NCBI RefSeq assembly: GCF_004684245.1
Contig: NZ_CP038452.1
Location: forward strand, 1,660,796-1,724,795
DNA: 64,000 nucleotides
Source of the DNA: Thermus caldilimi
Lineage (GTDB): Bacteria; Deinococcota; Deinococci; Deinococcales; Thermaceae
Reading direction: 5' to 3'
The number at the start of each line of letters is the position of its first letter. Position 1 is the first letter of the stretch. Shown one piece after another: positions 25,404-33,676 of the stretch. Position numbers and translations under genes: made by a program. The notes under the pieces were generated by a model, which saw only the letters and a program-made list of their open reading frames with translations, was not told the DNA's origin and did not search any database.

Positions 25404-25886
25404 ATGTACCGCAACGACCCCGTTATACCCACCTTCGCCCTCATCCTGGCCGCAGGCCTCTTCTACATAGCCTACCTGGATGGGCTCCACATCGCCCGCC
25501 TCCTGGGCCACACTCCAGAGGAACTCTCCGTGGGCCAGATCGGCCTGATGGCCTTCGGCGCCGTCTTCCTTCTCTACGGCCTCATCGGCCTGGTGTCCTA
25601 CTGGCTGGAGGGAGTAGAGCTGCGCCCCGGCCGCCACTTCCCCGCCCCCTCCACGGCTCCTGTAGCGGTAGGGGTAATCCTAGTCCTCCTCCTCACCGCC
25701 CTTTCCGGTTTCTTCGTGCGCCTTATCGTTTACTCCGCCCAAAGTGGTCACAACCCCACCTGGCTCCAGGGCTTTGTCTTCGGAGCCATCAGCCTGGTGG
25801 TGGCCGCCCTTTTGGGCATTTACAAGAAGTACTTCGGTCGGGACGAGGTGGTCACCGAGGAAGAGAAGAGCCACTTCCCCTGGTAA
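25404..25886 (+). CDS. fbcX: Cytochrome bc operon membrane protein FbcX
   Basis: A 160-aa integral membrane protein with about four hydrophobic segments (near residues 7-25, 43-65, 82-105 and 118-138) and a charged C-terminus. By position it is FbcX, the extra subunit of the four-gene Thermus bc complex; its biochemical role is unknown. ATG 25404 is used, with GGAGGTG 4 bases upstream. GTG 25398 is in frame but lies within that ribosome site. Confidence 0.82.
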   Translation: MYRNDPVIPTFALILAAGLFYIAYLDGLHIARLLGHTPEELSVGQIGLMAFGAVFLLYGLIGLVSYWLEGVELRPGRHFPAPSTAPVAVGVILVLLLTALSGFFVRLIVYSAQSGHNPTWLQGFVFGAISLVVAALLGIYKKYFGRDEVVTEEEKSHFPW

Positions 25887-25896
25887 GAGGTGAAGC

Positions 25897-26526
25897 ATGG
25901 ACGAACGCGAGATTCGCTTGCAAAGATCCCGCAGGCGGCTTTTCCTGAAGACCGCCATCGGCACCGGAATCGGCCTCTCCCTGGTTTCCGCCTTCTACGT
26001 GGGGGCGAGCCTGCGCCCCAAGGCAGAGGTCACCCCAGAGAAGGAACCCCTGAAGCCGGAGGACATCCTGGTCTACGCCCAAGGCGGGGGGGAACCCAAG
26101 CCCATACGCCCCGAGGAGCTCAAACCCGGTGATCCCTTCGTTCTGGCCTACCCCATGGACCCCAAGACCAAGGTGGTGAAAAGCGGGGACGCGAAGAACA
26201 CGGTTCTCGTGGTGCGTTACCCTCCACAAGACCTGGCCCCCGAGGTAGCCCAGCACGGGGTGGAGGGCATTGTAGCCTACTCCGCGGTCTGCACCCACCT
26301 GGGCTGTATTATCAGCCAGTGGGTGGCCAGCAAAGGAGCAGGGCTTTGCCCTTGCCATGGAGGAGAGTACGATTTCGCCCACGGGGCTAAGGTCATCGCT
26401 GGGCCCCCACCTAGGCCCGTACCCCAGCTCCCCCTCAAGGTGGAAGGAGGGGTGCTTGTGGCTGCTGGAGAGTTCTTAGGCGAGGTGGGGGTGAAGGCAG
26501 AAGGGAACTCCTGCCGCCACGTCTAG
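25897..26526 (+). CDS. fbcF: Rieske iron-sulfur protein
   Basis: A 209-aa 2Fe-2S subunit. An N-terminal membrane anchor at about 17-37 is preceded by RSRRRLF, compatible with a Tat-type signal-anchor. Cluster ligands are C132 and H134 in CTHLGC and C151/C153-H154 in LCPCHGG, with C137 positioned for the stabilising disulfide with C151. It moves electrons from quinol at the Qo site to cytochrome c. It lies 10 bp after fbcX with the ribosome site AGAGGTGA. Confidence 0.95.
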   Translation: MDEREIRLQRSRRRLFLKTAIGTGIGLSLVSAFYVGASLRPKAEVTPEKEPLKPEDILVYAQGGGEPKPIRPEELKPGDPFVLAYPMDPKTKVVKSGDAKNTVLVVRYPPQDLAPEVAQHGVEGIVAYSAVCTHLGCIISQWVASKGAGLCPCHGGEYDFAHGAKVIAGPPPRPVPQLPLKVEGGVLVAAGEFLGEVGVKAEGNSCRHV

Positions 26527-26535
26527 GGGGGAAGC

Positions 26536-27798
26536 ATGTACAAATGGTTGGACGAACGCCTAGATCTCACGGGCCTTTACCAGAAGGTGCTGCGCAAGGC
26601 CTTCCCGGTGCATCACTCTTTCTTTTTGGGAGAGATCACCCTCTTTGCCTTCATCGTCTTGGTTCTCACTGGGGTTTTCTTGACCCTAAACTTTGAGCCT
26701 TCCATCCGCGAGGTGAAGCTGCCAGATGGGCGCACGGTGCCCGCAGCCTATGCCAGCGTTCTCTACATCGACAGCCTCCCCTTTGGGGCTGTGATCCGCA
26801 GCCTCCACCACTGGTCGGCCCACGTGATGATCGCCGCCGCCTTCTTGCACATGCTCCGCATTCTCCTCTCGGGGACCTACAAGAAACCCCGGGAACTCAA
26901 CTACCTGGTGGGCCTGGCCCTCTTGGGCCTGGCGGTGGTGACCGCCTTCACCGGCTACGCCCTGCCCTACGACAACTACGCCGTCACCGCCACCCGGATC
27001 GGCTACGGGATCGCCAACTCCATCCCTTGGGTGGGAGCCACCCTGGCCCAGGTGATGTTCGGCGGGGAGTTCCCGGGCTCGACCAAGTCCATCCCCAGGC
27101 TTTTCAGCCTTCACGTCCTCTGGCTTCCCCTGCTTCTCATGGCCCTCATCGGGGTGCACATGGCCATCATGCTGAAGCAGAAGCACACCCAGCCCCGGTA
27201 TGCGGAAAGGGTGGCCCCTGGAAGGATTCTCGGCGTGCCCATGTATCCCCAGCAGCTGGTGATGATGGGCATCCTCTTCGCCCTGTACGTGGGCATCATG
27301 ACCATGATCGCCGGGGCCTTCCTGGCCCACCCCATCGAGGCCTTCGGCCCTCCCACCCCCAACACCCCGGCGGTCAAGCCCGACTGGTACTTCCTCTGGA
27401 TCTACGGCATCCTGCAGCTCATCCCCTCCACCTGGGAGTTCCACCTCTTCGGGGCCACCATAGGACCGGAGTTCATCGGGGGGGTGGTGATCCCGGGGAT
27501 CCTGGCCCTGGTGGGGCTTCTCCTGCCCTTCGTGGACATCCGCAAGGACAAGATGCGCTACATGGAGCTTCCCTCGGAGCATCCGGTGCGCACCAGTGTC
27601 ATCCTGGCCCTTTTGGTCTTCTTCCTCATGGCCACCCTGGCCGGGTACAAGATCGACTTCCAGCAACAGGGCTCCATCCTGGGAAACAACGCCGTGCTCT
27701 GGACCTTGGTCCTGGGCGGGCCCTTGCTCACCTACATCGTCTCCTACACCCTGCTCCGCATCTTCTACGGAAAGGAGGAAATCCTGTATAAGGCCTAG
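26536..27798 (+). CDS. fbcB: Cytochrome b
   Basis: A 420-aa cytochrome b with about eight membrane helices. Heme ligand histidines are in LHHWSAHVMIAAAFLHM and in SLHVLWLPLLLMALIGVHM. The Qo-site motif is P282-D-W-Y285, not PEWY. PDWY-like motifs are known from complexes that use low-potential quinones such as menaquinone. The N- and C-terminal halves are fused as in bc1, not split as in b6f. Last gene of the operon; a strong hairpin follows 19 bp after the stop. Confidence 0.95.
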   Translation: MYKWLDERLDLTGLYQKVLRKAFPVHHSFFLGEITLFAFIVLVLTGVFLTLNFEPSIREVKLPDGRTVPAAYASVLYIDSLPFGAVIRSLHHWSAHVMIAAAFLHMLRILLSGTYKKPRELNYLVGLALLGLAVVTAFTGYALPYDNYAVTATRIGYGIANSIPWVGATLAQVMFGGEFPGSTKSIPRLFSLHVLWLPLLLMALIGVHMAIMLKQKHTQPRYAERVAPGRILGVPMYPQQLVMMGILFALYVGIMTMIAGAFLAHPIEAFGPPTPNTPAVKPDWYFLWIYGILQLIPSTWEFHLFGATIGPEFIGGVVIPGILALVGLLLPFVDIRKDKMRYMELPSEHPVRTSVILALLVFFLMATLAGYKIDFQQQGSILGNNAVLWTLVLGGPLLTYIVSYTLLRIFYGKEEILYKA

Positions 27799-27816
27799 GC
27801 CCCTTGGTCTAGAAGA

Positions 27817-27843
27817 AGGGCCCCCACCACAGGCGGGGGCCCT
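27817..27843. terminator. Bidirectional hairpin between fbcB and rpsA
   Basis: AGGGCCCCC and GGGGGCCCT form a perfect 9-bp stem with a 9-base loop. It sits between two convergent genes, 19 bp from the fbcB stop and 17 bp from the rpsA stop, and can serve both. Confidence 0.8.
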
Positions 27844-27859
27844 TGCCTTACCCTTCAGC

Positions 27860-29479
27860 CTACGAGGACTTTTCCTCCTCGAGGCCCAGGCTCGCCAGCA
27901 GGTCGCCGTAGAGGTCGCCCAGCTTCACGCTGGCGCTCGCCGTGGGCACCGCCGAGGCATCGTAGAGGTTGTACTCGGCCACCGCCCCGTACTCGTACTC
28001 CCGGCGCTCTTCCCGGCGGGGTCCGGGCTTCCTCTTGCCCCGGGCCTCCTTGCCCTTGGCCCGGCGGGGCCGCTCCTCCTCGGTCTTGGGGGGAGGCGGG
28101 GGCAGCAGGCGCTTGCGGGAGAGGGAGATCCGCTGCTCCACGGGGTCGATGTTGAGGACCACCACCTCCATCTCCTCCCCCTTCTTGAAGAGGGCAGCGG
28201 GGTTCTCAATGCGCCCGTGATCCAGCTCGGAAACGTGGACCAGCCCCTCCATGCCGGGCTCCAGCTCCACGAAGACCCCAAAGTCGGTGATCCCGGTGAT
28301 CTTGCCCTTCACCACGGTGCCCGGGGGATACTTCTCGGTGAGGAGCTGCCAGGGATCGGGCTGGGTTTGCTTGAGGCCCAGGGAGAGGCGGCGCTCGGCG
28401 GGATCCAGCCTCAGCACCACCGCCTCCACCTCATCCCCCTCCTTCACCACCTCCGAGGGATGCTTGGGCCTTTTGGTCCAGGAAAGCTCGGAGATGTGGA
28501 TGAGCCCCTCGAGGCCAGGCTCCACCTCCACGAAAGCCCCGAACTGGGTGAGGCCCACCACCTTGCCCCGGACCCGGCTTCCCACCGGGTACTTTTCGGC
28601 CACGGTGGTCCAGGGATCGGGGATCAGGGCCTTGATGGAAAGGTTGACCCGTTCCTTCTCAGGGTCCACGGAAACCACCTGGGCGCGCACCTTCTGCCCC
28701 TTGTGGATGACCTCCTTGGGGTGGTTAAACCGCCCCCAGGTGATCTCGGAGCGGTGCACGAGGCCGTCCACCGGACCCAGGTTCACGAAAGCCCCGAAGT
28801 CGGTAACGTCCACCACCGTACCCTCCACCACCTGGCCGGGCTGCAGGCTTTGGAAAAAGGCCTCCTTGGCTCGCTTCTGTTCCTCTTCCAAAACCGCCCG
28901 ACGGGAGAGGAGAACCCGCCCCTTCTTGCGGTTAAACTCGATGATCTTCACCAGGATCTGCTGGCCCACGTAGGCGTCCAGGTTGGGGATGCGCTTGAGG
29001 TCCAGCTGCGAAGCGGGGATGAAGGCGGACACGCCATCCAGGTCGGCAACCACACCCCCCTTGACCTTCTCCTTCACGGTGACGGTCACCGGCTCGCCCT
29101 TCTCATAAAGCTCCCGGATGCGGTCCCAGTGCTCTGTGGCCTCCACCCGCTTGCGGGAAAGAAGGACCTGGCCCGTTTCGGGGTCCACCTTGATCACCTG
29201 GACCCGCACCAGATCCCCGGACTTCAAAAGGGCCTTTAGCTCTTCCTCGGAAAGGGACTTCTCCGTAAGCTCGTTAAAGGGGATGATGCCTTCCGTCTTT
29301 GCGCCGATATCTACCGCCACACCCTCCGAGCCCACCAGGACCACCTTGCCCGTCAGGATCTGGCCCGGGCGCACGCGCTTTTCCAAGCGGGCCTCGGTTT
29401 CCTGAAGGGCCTCCTCCATGCTGAAGGTCTGGCCTGGGGTCAAGTTGGCTTCGCTGACCTGGATCGCCTTTTCTTCCAT
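27860..29479 (-). CDS. rpsA: Ribosomal protein S1
   Basis: A 539-aa S1. Five S1/OB repeats can be read: two less regular ones (GVAVDIGAKTEGIIPFNEL, GGVVADLDGVSAFIPASQL) and three canonical ones (FGAFVNLGPVDGLVHRSEI, FGAFVEVEPGLEGLIHISEL, FGVFVELEPGMEGLVHVSEL). Proteobacterial S1 has six. A basic tail (KTEEERPRRAKGKEARG) and an acidic end follow. It binds mRNA on the 30S subunit. ATG 29479 is used, with TAAGGAGG about 11 bases upstream, although leaderless genes dominate this genome. Confidence 0.95.
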   Translation of the reverse strand: MEEKAIQVSEANLTPGQTFSMEEALQETEARLEKRVRPGQILTGKVVLVGSEGVAVDIGAKTEGIIPFNELTEKSLSEEELKALLKSGDLVRVQVIKVDPETGQVLLSRKRVEATEHWDRIRELYEKGEPVTVTVKEKVKGGVVADLDGVSAFIPASQLDLKRIPNLDAYVGQQILVKIIEFNRKKGRVLLSRRAVLEEEQKRAKEAFFQSLQPGQVVEGTVVDVTDFGAFVNLGPVDGLVHRSEITWGRFNHPKEVIHKGQKVRAQVVSVDPEKERVNLSIKALIPDPWTTVAEKYPVGSRVRGKVVGLTQFGAFVEVEPGLEGLIHISELSWTKRPKHPSEVVKEGDEVEAVVLRLDPAERRLSLGLKQTQPDPWQLLTEKYPPGTVVKGKITGITDFGVFVELEPGMEGLVHVSELDHGRIENPAALFKKGEEMEVVVLNIDPVEQRISLSRKRLLPPPPPKTEEERPRRAKGKEARGKRKPGPRREERREYEYGAVAEYNLYDASAVPTASASVKLGDLYGDLLASLGLEEEKSS

Positions 29480-29638
29480 GCCGCCTCTTTCCTCCTTACG
29501 CGCCTTCCAAAGAAGGCGGGCGCCTTTTGCGCACGTCCACACGAAAAGGAGGGGGAGAAGCCTCACTCCCCGCTTCCGTGTGAACCGGCCCCGAAGGGCA
29601 TACCCTTCTTTTATACCACGGGGAGGCCCCCTTGCCAA
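29480..29638 (-). promoter_or_regulatory. rpsA promoter and structured leader
   Basis: TTGGCA (29638-29633), 17 bp, TATAAA (29615-29610) is a textbook promoter. The predicted leader of about 120 bases contains a GGGGAG/CTCCCC hairpin (29571-29552) and a perfect CGCCTTC/GAAGGCG hairpin with a 4-base loop (29518-29501). The second ends 2 bases before the TAAGGAGG ribosome site. This suits autogenous or translational control of S1. Confidence 0.75.
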
Positions 29639-29677
29639 GAGGCACCAGGCCCCTTAGGCTTAGGTCATAATGAGCCC

Positions 29678-30793
29678 ATGGAAACCCTAGCCTGGATGCA
29701 GGCGAAGCTCCCTGAGTTTTTAAAGGACCTCGAGGCCTTCGTGCGCCGGGAATCCCCCTCCAAGGACCTGAAGGGCCTAGGGGAAGCGGCGGCCTTCCTG
29801 GAAGAGGCCTTCGGGCCCCTCCAGGGTCGGCTTTCCCGCAAGGACACCCCCTTGGGCCCCATCCTCCTCTTGAAGCAGGAAGGGGAAGGGGCCCCGGTCC
29901 TGGTGCTTTGCCACTACGACACCGTCCATCCCAGGGGAAGCTTCCCCGAGCCCTTCCGCCTGGAAAGGGACCGGGCGGTGGGGCCTGGGGTCTACGACAT
30001 GAAAGGGGGCATCGTGGCCTTGCTCTACGCCCTCCGCCACGCGGAGGCCACGGGAAGGAAGCTTCCTCCTTTGGAAATCCTCTTTACCCCTGACGAGGAA
30101 ATCGGCTCCAAGGAGAGCCGGCCCCTCATTGAGGCCGCCGCCAAGAAGGCCCGCGCGGTGTTGGTCCTCGAGCCCCCCACGGCGGAGGGGGATCTCAAGG
30201 TAGCCCGAAAAGGGGTGGGGCTTTACCGCCTTAAGGCCCTGGGCAAGGCCGCCCACCAGGGGGTGGAGCCGGAAAAGGGGGTGAACGCCATCCTGGAACT
30301 CGCCCACCAGATCGTGAGGGTGGCGGCCCTCGAGGACCGGGAAAAGGGCACCACCCTAGGCCCCAACGTGGTGGCGGGGGGTACGGTGAGCAACGTGGTG
30401 GCGGAGGAAGCCTGGGTGGAGATCGACCTCCGGGCCTGGACCCTGGAGGAGGCCAGGCGGGTGGAGGAGGGGCTCAAATCCCTGAGCCCTGTCCTGCCTG
30501 GGGCCCGGCTGGAGCTTTCCGGAGGCCTGAACCGCCCTCCCATGGAGCCTACGACGGAAAGCCTGGCCCTCTTTGAAAAGGCCCGGGCCATCGGCGAGGC
30601 CCTGGGCCTCTCCCTGCGCCCGGGGCGGGTGGGCGGGGGATCGGACGGCAACTTCACCGCTGCCCTGGGGGTACCCACCCTGGACGGCCTCGGCCTCCTT
30701 GGGGGCGACGCCCACCAGAAGACCGAGTACGTGGTGGTCTCGGAGATCCCCCGGCGCACGGCCCTGCTGGCCGAACTCCTCTATGCCCTATGA
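29678..30793 (+). CDS. M20 family peptidase (carboxypeptidase G2-like)
   Basis: A 371-aa zinc-dependent exopeptidase. M20 motifs are visible: LCHYDTVHPRG (metal His and the catalytic-type Asp), GPGVYDMKGG (bridging Asp), TPDEEIGSKESR (general base Glu then metal Glu) and the late His in LLGGDAHQKTEY. The dimerisation lid domain lies between about 175 and 285. ATG 29678 is 6 bases after CATAAT, suggesting a leaderless gene. It overlaps the next gene by 4 bp. Confidence 0.87.
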   Translation: METLAWMQAKLPEFLKDLEAFVRRESPSKDLKGLGEAAAFLEEAFGPLQGRLSRKDTPLGPILLLKQEGEGAPVLVLCHYDTVHPRGSFPEPFRLERDRAVGPGVYDMKGGIVALLYALRHAEATGRKLPPLEILFTPDEEIGSKESRPLIEAAAKKARAVLVLEPPTAEGDLKVARKGVGLYRLKALGKAAHQGVEPEKGVNAILELAHQIVRVAALEDREKGTTLGPNVVAGGTVSNVVAEEAWVEIDLRAWTLEEARRVEEGLKSLSPVLPGARLELSGGLNRPPMEPTTESLALFEKARAIGEALGLSLRPGRVGGGSDGNFTAALGVPTLDGLGLLGGDAHQKTEYVVVSEIPRRTALLAELLYAL

Positions 30794-31296
30794 GCCTCTT
30801 CGGGGCCCCCTACCCCCAAATGAACCTCTCCCCTTCCGCAAAGAAGGTGCAAAGGTTCTTGGAGGAAAAGGGCTTCGGCCATCTAAGGGTGGTGGAGCTT
30901 CCCATCTCCACCCGCACCGCCCAGGAGGCGGCAGAGGCCGTAGGGGCCGAGGTGGGCCAGATCGTGAAAAGCCTCGTCTTCGTGGGAGAAGGGGGGGCAT
31001 ACCTCTTCCTGATTAGCGGCAGAAACCGCCTGGACCTATCCAAGGCCCAAAGGGCCACGGGGGAAAACCTCAGGCGGGCTACCCCAGAGGAGGTGCGCAC
31101 CCTGACCGGCTACGCCATCGGCGGGGTGCCCCCCGTGGGGCACCAGACCCCCCTACCGGCCTTTTTGGATCAGGACCTCCTCGCCTACCCCCTGATCTGG
31201 GCTGCAGGGGGTACCCCCAAAGCCCTCTTCTCCCTGACCCCAGAGGAGCTTCTAGCCCTCACAGGGGCACGGGTGGCGGATCTAAAGGAGGCCTAG
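30790..31296 (+). CDS. YbaK/ProX-type aminoacyl-tRNA deacylase
   Basis: A 168-aa YbaK/EbsC-family protein, normally a trans-editing enzyme that hydrolyses mischarged tRNA such as Cys-tRNA(Pro) or Ala-tRNA(Pro). Typical pieces are QIVKSLVF with the conserved lysine, TGYAIGGVPPVGH and the C-terminal strand-helix. The start overlaps the peptidase stop (ATGA), giving coupled translation. The exact tRNA specificity is not readable from sequence. Confidence 0.85.
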   Translation: MSLFGAPYPQMNLSPSAKKVQRFLEEKGFGHLRVVELPISTRTAQEAAEAVGAEVGQIVKSLVFVGEGGAYLFLISGRNRLDLSKAQRATGENLRRATPEEVRTLTGYAIGGVPPVGHQTPLPAFLDQDLLAYPLIWAAGGTPKALFSLTPEELLALTGARVADLKEA

Positions 31297-31297
31297 G

Positions 31298-31576
31298 GTG
31301 TGGTTCCTCCGCAAAGACCCCCATGTGAAGCCCGAAGGGCCTTTGGCCTTCCGGGTGCGGGTGCGCACGAAAAGCGGCGAGGTGGTGGAGCTAAGGCTCT
31401 CCAAGAGCATGGAAATCAGCCCGGTGGAAGGAGGCTATTACGTGCGCAAGGAAATCGTGGCCCCCAAGAGCCTGGACCGGGCGGTCCTGGAGATCTGGTT
31501 TGACACTCGTTATCGCCCTCTGCGCAAAAGTATTGAGGGAGGAGAGCTTATACCTATCCGGGAATGGAACGGCTAG
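31298..31576 (+). CDS. Hypothetical 92-aa beta-rich protein
   Basis: I do not recognise this protein. It starts at GTG, one base after the YbaK-gene stop, and is probably the third gene of that operon. It is basic and beta-rich (LAFRVRVRTKSGEVVELRL), with no signal peptide or membrane segment. Base composition near its 3' end is less GC-rich than its neighbours. Confidence 0.6.
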   Translation: MWFLRKDPHVKPEGPLAFRVRVRTKSGEVVELRLSKSMEISPVEGGYYVRKEIVAPKSLDRAVLEIWFDTRYRPLRKSIEGGELIPIREWNG

Positions 31577-31585
31577 AATAAGGCC

Positions 31586-31870
31586 ATGGAAAAAGTCCTG
31601 CTCCTCCTGGGCCTTCTGCTCATGGGATACAACGTCTTCTACGGCTTGCGGCTCAAGCGGGCCATCCCCGGCGGGGTCATGGGGGAAAGAAGCGGGCAGA
31701 TGCTTGGGCTCATCGTCTTCTTCGCCCTTGCCTACCTGGTGGTCCTGATCCTCACCTGGAGCGAGCCCAGCAGCCTTCTCCTCTTCCTCCTCTCCCTTAT
31801 CCTCCTCTTGGGGGCGGTCTTCGTCTACATGGTCCTGCGCCTGGTGGACGCCATCGTGGCTTCCTTGTAG
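31586..31870 (+). CDS. Three-helix membrane protein, 94 aa
   Basis: Hydrophobic segments lie near residues 3-20, 36-54 and 59-85, the last two almost contiguous. ATG 31586 is 6 bases after TAGAAT (31574-31579), which overlaps the upstream stop, so it has its own leaderless promoter. The next gene starts 2 bp after the stop. No family recognised. Confidence 0.65.
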   Translation: MEKVLLLLGLLLMGYNVFYGLRLKRAIPGGVMGERSGQMLGLIVFFALAYLVVLILTWSEPSSLLLFLLSLILLLGAVFVYMVLRLVDAIVASL

Positions 31871-31872
31871 CC

Positions 31873-32271
31873 ATGGTCTTCCGCCGTAACCCCAACCCCC
31901 CGGAAACCGACTGGAAGCCCTCCCCCGAGGAGTGGCGCGTTTACACCCTCTGCGACGGCCGGCGCACCGAGGAGGAGGTAATGCGGGAAAGCGGCCTCGG
32001 GGAGGAGGCCTACGTCATCCTGGCCGCTCTTCTCAAGCGGGGCTTGATCCTGCCCGTGGAGGGGGCCAAGGAGCTTTGCCAGAAACTGGTGGGCCTCCTC
32101 AAAACCCGGCTCGGCCCCAAGGCCAATCCCTTTGTGGCCCGCCTGGAGGGGTGCCAAAGCCGGGAGGCCCTCGAGGAGGAAGCCTTAAGGGTAGCCCTCA
32201 AGGTCAAGCTCACCCTGGACCGCAAAGCGGGGGAAGAGCTGGAAAAGGCCATACGGGCGCTATTCCATTGA
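31873..32271 (+). CDS. Hypothetical protein with winged-helix-like N-terminus
   Basis: A 132-aa product. Residues 15-60 (WRVYTLCDGRRTEEEVMRESGLGEEAYVILA, read as two segments) resemble the small helical module that follows DUF4388/PATAN domains. The C-terminus is helical. It follows the membrane protein after 2 bp. A DUF4388 protein is encoded nearby on the other strand, so a shared signalling role is possible but unproven. Confidence 0.55.
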   Translation: MVFRRNPNPPETDWKPSPEEWRVYTLCDGRRTEEEVMRESGLGEEAYVILAALLKRGLILPVEGAKELCQKLVGLLKTRLGPKANPFVARLEGCQSREALEEEALRVALKVKLTLDRKAGEELEKAIRALFH

Positions 32272-32311
32272 ATGGGAAAGGGAAACCCCCTCCCGGGAAA
32301 CCCCCCTTAAA

Positions 32312-32328
32312 GCCCCTGTCAGCGGGGC
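32312..32328 (-). terminator. Hairpin at the end of the AGCS gene
   Basis: Read on the minus strand, GCCCC and GGGGC pair around a 7-base loop that contains the stop codon. TTTAAG follows. The stem is short, so confidence is moderate. Confidence 0.4.
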
Positions 32329-33674
32329 GGTATCCAGGGCTCGCCCCGGAAGAAGCCGTAGACCAGCCGGGCCACCACCGGCCCCAGGAGGATGAGGCCC
32401 AGAAGGTTGGGGATGGCCATGAGGCCGTTTAGGGTGTCGGAGATGGCCAAGAAGGCCTCGAGGCCCCCCAAGGGCCCCACAAAGGCCAAGACGGCGAAGG
32501 TGAGGCGGTAGGGCCAGCGGATCCCCTCCCCGAAGAGGAAGGCCGCAGCCTCCTCCCCGTAAAAGCCCCAGGAGACCATGGTCCCCAGGGCGAAGACCGC
32601 CACGGTGACGGCCAGGATAAGCCCGCCCAGGGGATGGGCTTGGAAGAGGGCCTGCGCGGCCTCGGCGGCGCTTCCCCCTCCTTGCCAAAGCCCCGAGGCG
32701 ATGAAGGTAAGGGCGGTGAGGCTCGTAACCAGGAAGCTCACGAACATCTCCGTGACCCCCCAGAAGCCCTGGCGCACGGGATGGTCCACCTGGGCCTGGG
32801 CGTGGGCGATAGGCGCGGAGCCCAAGCCCGCCTCGTTGGCGAAGATGCCCCGGCCAAGCCCGGCGTTGATGGCGGCGAAGAGGCTATACCCCGCCGCCCC
32901 CCCCAAGGCGGCCTCCGGGCTGAAGGCCGCCTGGAAGACCAGGGCTAGGGCCTCTGGAATCTGGCCCCCGTAAACCACCAAAAGGGGAACCACCGCCACC
33001 AGGAAAAGAAGGAGCTTCAAGGGCACCACCACCTGGGCAAAGCGGGCCACCCGCACAATACCCCCGCCCAGCACCACGCCCACCAGGAGGGCCAGGAAGA
33101 GGCCCACCAGGGCCGGGGGGGCTCCCAAGGGGGCCAGGGCCCCGCCCACCGCCCCCGCCTGGGAGAGATTGCCGATGCCGAAGGCGGCCACCGCGGCGAA
33201 GAAGGCGAAGAAATGGGCCAGAAAGCGGAGCCTGGGCAGGCCCCGGTACAGGTAGTACATGGGCCCCCCGGAAACCGAGCCATCAGCATAGCGGCGGCGG
33301 AAATGAACCGCCAAGGTGGCCTCGGCGAACTTGGTGCCGGTGCCGAAGAAGTAGCCCAGCCACATCCAGAAGACCGCCCCCGGGCCCCCGATGAGTACCG
33401 CCGCCAGCATGCCCAAAAGGTGACCGGTCCCCACCGTGGCGGAGAGGGCCACCATGGTGGCCTGGAAAGGCGTGATCTGCCCGCCGAAGCCGTAGGCGCG
33501 CTCGCGGATGGCTCCCAGGGTTTCGCTGAAGGAAACCCGCATCATCCGCAAGGGGGTGCTGAACCAGCGGATCTGGAAGATGACCAGATAAGCCCCCACC
33601 AGGAGGAAAACCAGCTTCATAGGAAAGCCGTATACGACCCGGTTGAGATACTCGTTTAAGGCCAGGATATCCAT
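32319..33674 (-). CDS. Sodium:alanine symporter, AGCS family
   Basis: A 451-aa inner-membrane carrier that takes up alanine or glycine with sodium. About ten membrane segments are visible. Family motifs include GQITPFQATMVALSATVGTG near the N-terminus, FGTGTKFAEATLAVHFR and FANEAGLGSAPIAHA. ATG 33674 lies 2 bp after the stop of the DUF4388 gene, so the two form an operon. Confidence 0.9.
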   Translation of the reverse strand: MDILALNEYLNRVVYGFPMKLVFLLVGAYLVIFQIRWFSTPLRMMRVSFSETLGAIRERAYGFGGQITPFQATMVALSATVGTGHLLGMLAAVLIGGPGAVFWMWLGYFFGTGTKFAEATLAVHFRRRYADGSVSGGPMYYLYRGLPRLRFLAHFFAFFAAVAAFGIGNLSQAGAVGGALAPLGAPPALVGLFLALLVGVVLGGGIVRVARFAQVVVPLKLLLFLVAVVPLLVVYGGQIPEALALVFQAAFSPEAALGGAAGYSLFAAINAGLGRGIFANEAGLGSAPIAHAQAQVDHPVRQGFWGVTEMFVSFLVTSLTALTFIASGLWQGGGSAAEAAQALFQAHPLGGLILAVTVAVFALGTMVSWGFYGEEAAAFLFGEGIRWPYRLTFAVLAFVGPLGGLEAFLAISDTLNGLMAIPNLLGLILLGPVVARLVYGFFRGEPWIPPR

Positions 33675-33676
33675 GG

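Noticed and set aside
27596-29239. A 547-codon open frame on the plus strand opposite rpsA
   Set aside because: It is antisense to a clear S1 gene, has low-complexity composition, and runs across the fbcB-rpsA terminator. Long antisense frames are expected in GC-rich DNA.
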